From the IMG/VR virus record IMGVR_UViG_3300030329_002402, positions 1-41,298 of that record: a DNA stretch of 41,298 bases. One strand, written 5' to 3'. Shown here piece after piece: positions 40,207 through 41,298 of this stretch (its first letter is position 1; each line of letters opens with the position of its first letter). The notes under the pieces were generated by a model. That model was not told the origin of the DNA and made no database searches. It saw only the letters and a program-made list of their open reading frames with translations. The stretch is from a virus. A program made the translations under genes and the position numbers.

Positions 40207-40449
40207 TTATGCCTCTACTTCAGAAGCTTCTGGTTCTGGCTTCTTTTCTTCTTTTTCCAAAGATTCTCTAAGAACCATTATTTGACCAGCTTCCCATCTT
40301 TGAAGTCGTGTAATCTGAATCCTGTACTGATCAATATCTGCTACAATAGATTTTTGATAATCAGTTAAGTCATCAATTACATACTCTTTACCATCTAAGT
40401 TCAACATCAGTTTATCTTTTGGCTTTGATTCGTTGTTTTCTTTCACCAT
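40207..40449 (-). CDS. DUF6447-like small protein (80 aa)
   Basis: The protein has LNLDGKEYVIDDLTDYQ (about 16-32), then a helix with ITRLQRWEAGQIMVLRESLE and an acidic tail (PEPEASEVEA). The DGKEYxxDDL start plus xRLQ helix resembles DUF6447, a small family often next to tail fibre genes. A strong AAGGAG site lies 6 nt before the ATG. It follows the fibre by 14 nt and may be analogous to 7021-7302. Confidence 0.6.
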   Translation of the reverse strand: MVKENNESKPKDKLMLNLDGKEYVIDDLTDYQKSIVADIDQYRIQITRLQRWEAGQIMVLRESLEKEEKKPEPEASEVEA

Positions 40450-40463
40450 TGTATTCTCCTTTG

Positions 40464-41298
40464 TTATTTAGCTTCTAATGCCGCTACTTTAGCGGATAGT
40501 TCTTGCACTGCTTTGATAAGTGGCATTACAAATTTCCCATATGCCAATCTTTGTTTCGTATTGATTCCTTCTTCCCATCCACTAAATTCAATACCCATTT
40601 CGTCCATCACTTCTTTTACTTCTTGAGCAATTAAACCATCCCAAGTTTTGCCGCTTGATTTTTTAGACGGATTTTTAATACCAAATTCCTTTGGATACTG
40701 AGAAGATGGTTTTGTTTGATAGGTAATTGGTCGAAGTTTTTTAATAAACTCTAATCCTAATTTTGTGTTTTTAATATTTTTCTTAGTTCTTACATCAGAT
40801 GTAACAGTTATATCACCACCGTCTAAATCATAAGTCATAGAATTATCATTATTGCCAATTTCAACAACATTATTATCTGCAGTATTTAAAGAAAGACCTG
40901 CACCAATAACAATACAACCTGATCTATCCTGAGCATCTACATCAGCACCTTGACCGATACAAGTATTATTACTCCCTGTTTGAAGTACATCTCCGGCACC
41001 TGTTCCAAAGGCTGTATTATTATCCCCCGATGTAAGAGCTTTCAGTGTATCTTTCCCCACTGCTGTATTTGAATCTCCATCTTCAAGCTCTAATAGAGAA
41101 TTTTTTCCAATAGCTACCATTCCAGAACCAACATAATTAGCATCATATAAAGCATGGTATCCAATCGCAATATTATTATATAAATTAGCATTCACATCAG
41201 CTTTTAATCTCAGTGCTTCATAGCCGATAGCTATATTATTATCAATGTTACCAGTGCCTTCATCTGCCGCCCCCATGCTATTATAGCCCAGAGCGACA
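40464..41298 (-). CDS. Tail fibre with S74 autochaperone, N-terminus beyond the window
   Basis: The frame enters from the right edge (VALGYNSMGAADEG at the first complete residues). YadA-like repeats (NNTAFGTGAGDVLQTGSNNT) are followed by an S74 domain with SDVRTKKNI supplying the Ser-Lys dyad, TWDGLIAQEVKEVMDEMG and a C-terminal coiled coil (VQELSAKVAALEAK). The repeat region is 85 percent identical over 112 residues to the left fibre. The S74 domains differ clearly more, so the binding region was shared more recently than the chaperone. Most of the N-terminus is missing. Confidence 0.85.
   Translation of the reverse strand, partial: VALGYNSMGAADEGTGNIDNNIAIGYEALRLKADVNANLYNNIAIGYHALYDANYVGSGMVAIGKNSLLELEDGDSNTAVGKDTLKALTSGDNNTAFGTGAGDVLQTGSNNTCIGQGADVDAQDRSGCIVIGAGLSLNTADNNVVEIGNNDNSMTYDLDGGDITVTSDVRTKKNIKNTKLGLEFIKKLRPITYQTKPSSQYPKEFGIKNPSKKSSGKTWDGLIAQEVKEVMDEMGIEFSGWEEGINTKQRLAYGKFVMPLIKAVQELSAKVAALEAK
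40941..41294 (-). repeat. Inverted partner of the fibre segment at 5488-5841
   Basis: This 354-bp stretch aligns gap-free in opposite orientation to 5488-5841, with an exact 23-nt match at 41272-41294. The homology begins 4 nt from the right window edge, so the window may end because an assembly broke at this repeat. Confidence 0.85.

Noticed and set aside
1-41298. Circular genome joining position 41298 to 1
   Set aside because: The leftward gene at 1-209 would run in frame into the fibre sequence, but frame agreement has a one-in-three chance and the joined protein would be implausible. No terminal overlap was seen.
1-41298. tRNA genes, integrase or attachment sites
   Set aside because: I saw no cloverleaf-like sequence, no integrase motif and no recognisable attachment core.

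Overview
The window holds genes of tailed double-stranded DNA bacteriophages and nothing recognisably cellular. Genes are densely packed, with many ATGA and TAATG overlaps and clear Shine-Dalgarno sites. I see no tRNA, rRNA, CRISPR array, insertion sequence, integrase or ribosomal gene. The host is probably a Gram-negative bacterium: there is a GH108 muramidase, an M15 endopeptidase and a possible tiny lipoprotein. The host cannot be named. No stretch over 300 bases is gene-free; the longest gaps are 904-1048, 19294-19413 and 18421-18514, and each holds promoters or a terminator.

Left part (1 to about 24.4 kb, mixed base composition). Four small leftward genes (1-903, the first cut by the window edge) face a divergent promoter region with a 9-bp inverted repeat. 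A long rightward block then encodes a siphovirus-type virion. It has scaffold (1049), major capsid (1608), a HeH protein (2558), two small proteins sharing an N-terminus (2863, 3453) and a 951-residue tail fibre with YadA-like repeats and a C-terminal S74 chaperone (3793). A lysis cassette follows (7973-8988), then connector and tail-completion candidates (9108, 10130), a major tail protein candidate (10813), tail assembly chaperones joined by a probable -1 frameshift (11880-12634), tape measure (12609), and two tail-tip candidates (14957, 17314). A bidirectional terminator (18424-18493) separates this from a divergent early region. That region has two leftward genes (18515-19287), a near-consensus promoter (19379-19408), and a rightward recombination and DNA-modification operon. 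The operon encodes a ribbon-helix-helix protein, a winged-helix protein, a Gam-like protein, a Rad52-like annealase with an SSB-like tail, a helix-turn-helix protein, a beta-class amino-methyltransferase and a C5 methyltransferase. A second conserved-looking protein is nested in the C5 gene in another frame.

Right part (about 24.4 to 41.3 kb, visibly AT-richer). Two rightward genes, one a PD-(D/E)XK endonuclease, abut tail-to-tail (2-nt gap) with a single leftward block. In transcription order this block has a truncated S74 fibre (40464), a DUF6447-like protein, a HeH protein, about nine tiny membrane or coiled-coil proteins, an M15 endopeptidase (37274), a two-gene tail nozzle or propeller module (36861, 33730), a C1q-like protein (32984) and four internal-virion-type proteins, including one of 1566 residues (25209). 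This resembles a podovirus virion.

The two parts duplicate fibre, lysis and virion functions, yet no terminase or portal gene is present. They are linked by an inverted 354-bp homology between the two fibre genes, and the right window edge falls at one end of it. A mosaic or chimeric genome and an assembly chimera are both possible. The strongest candidate for something new is the dual-coded gene inside the C5 methyltransferase.
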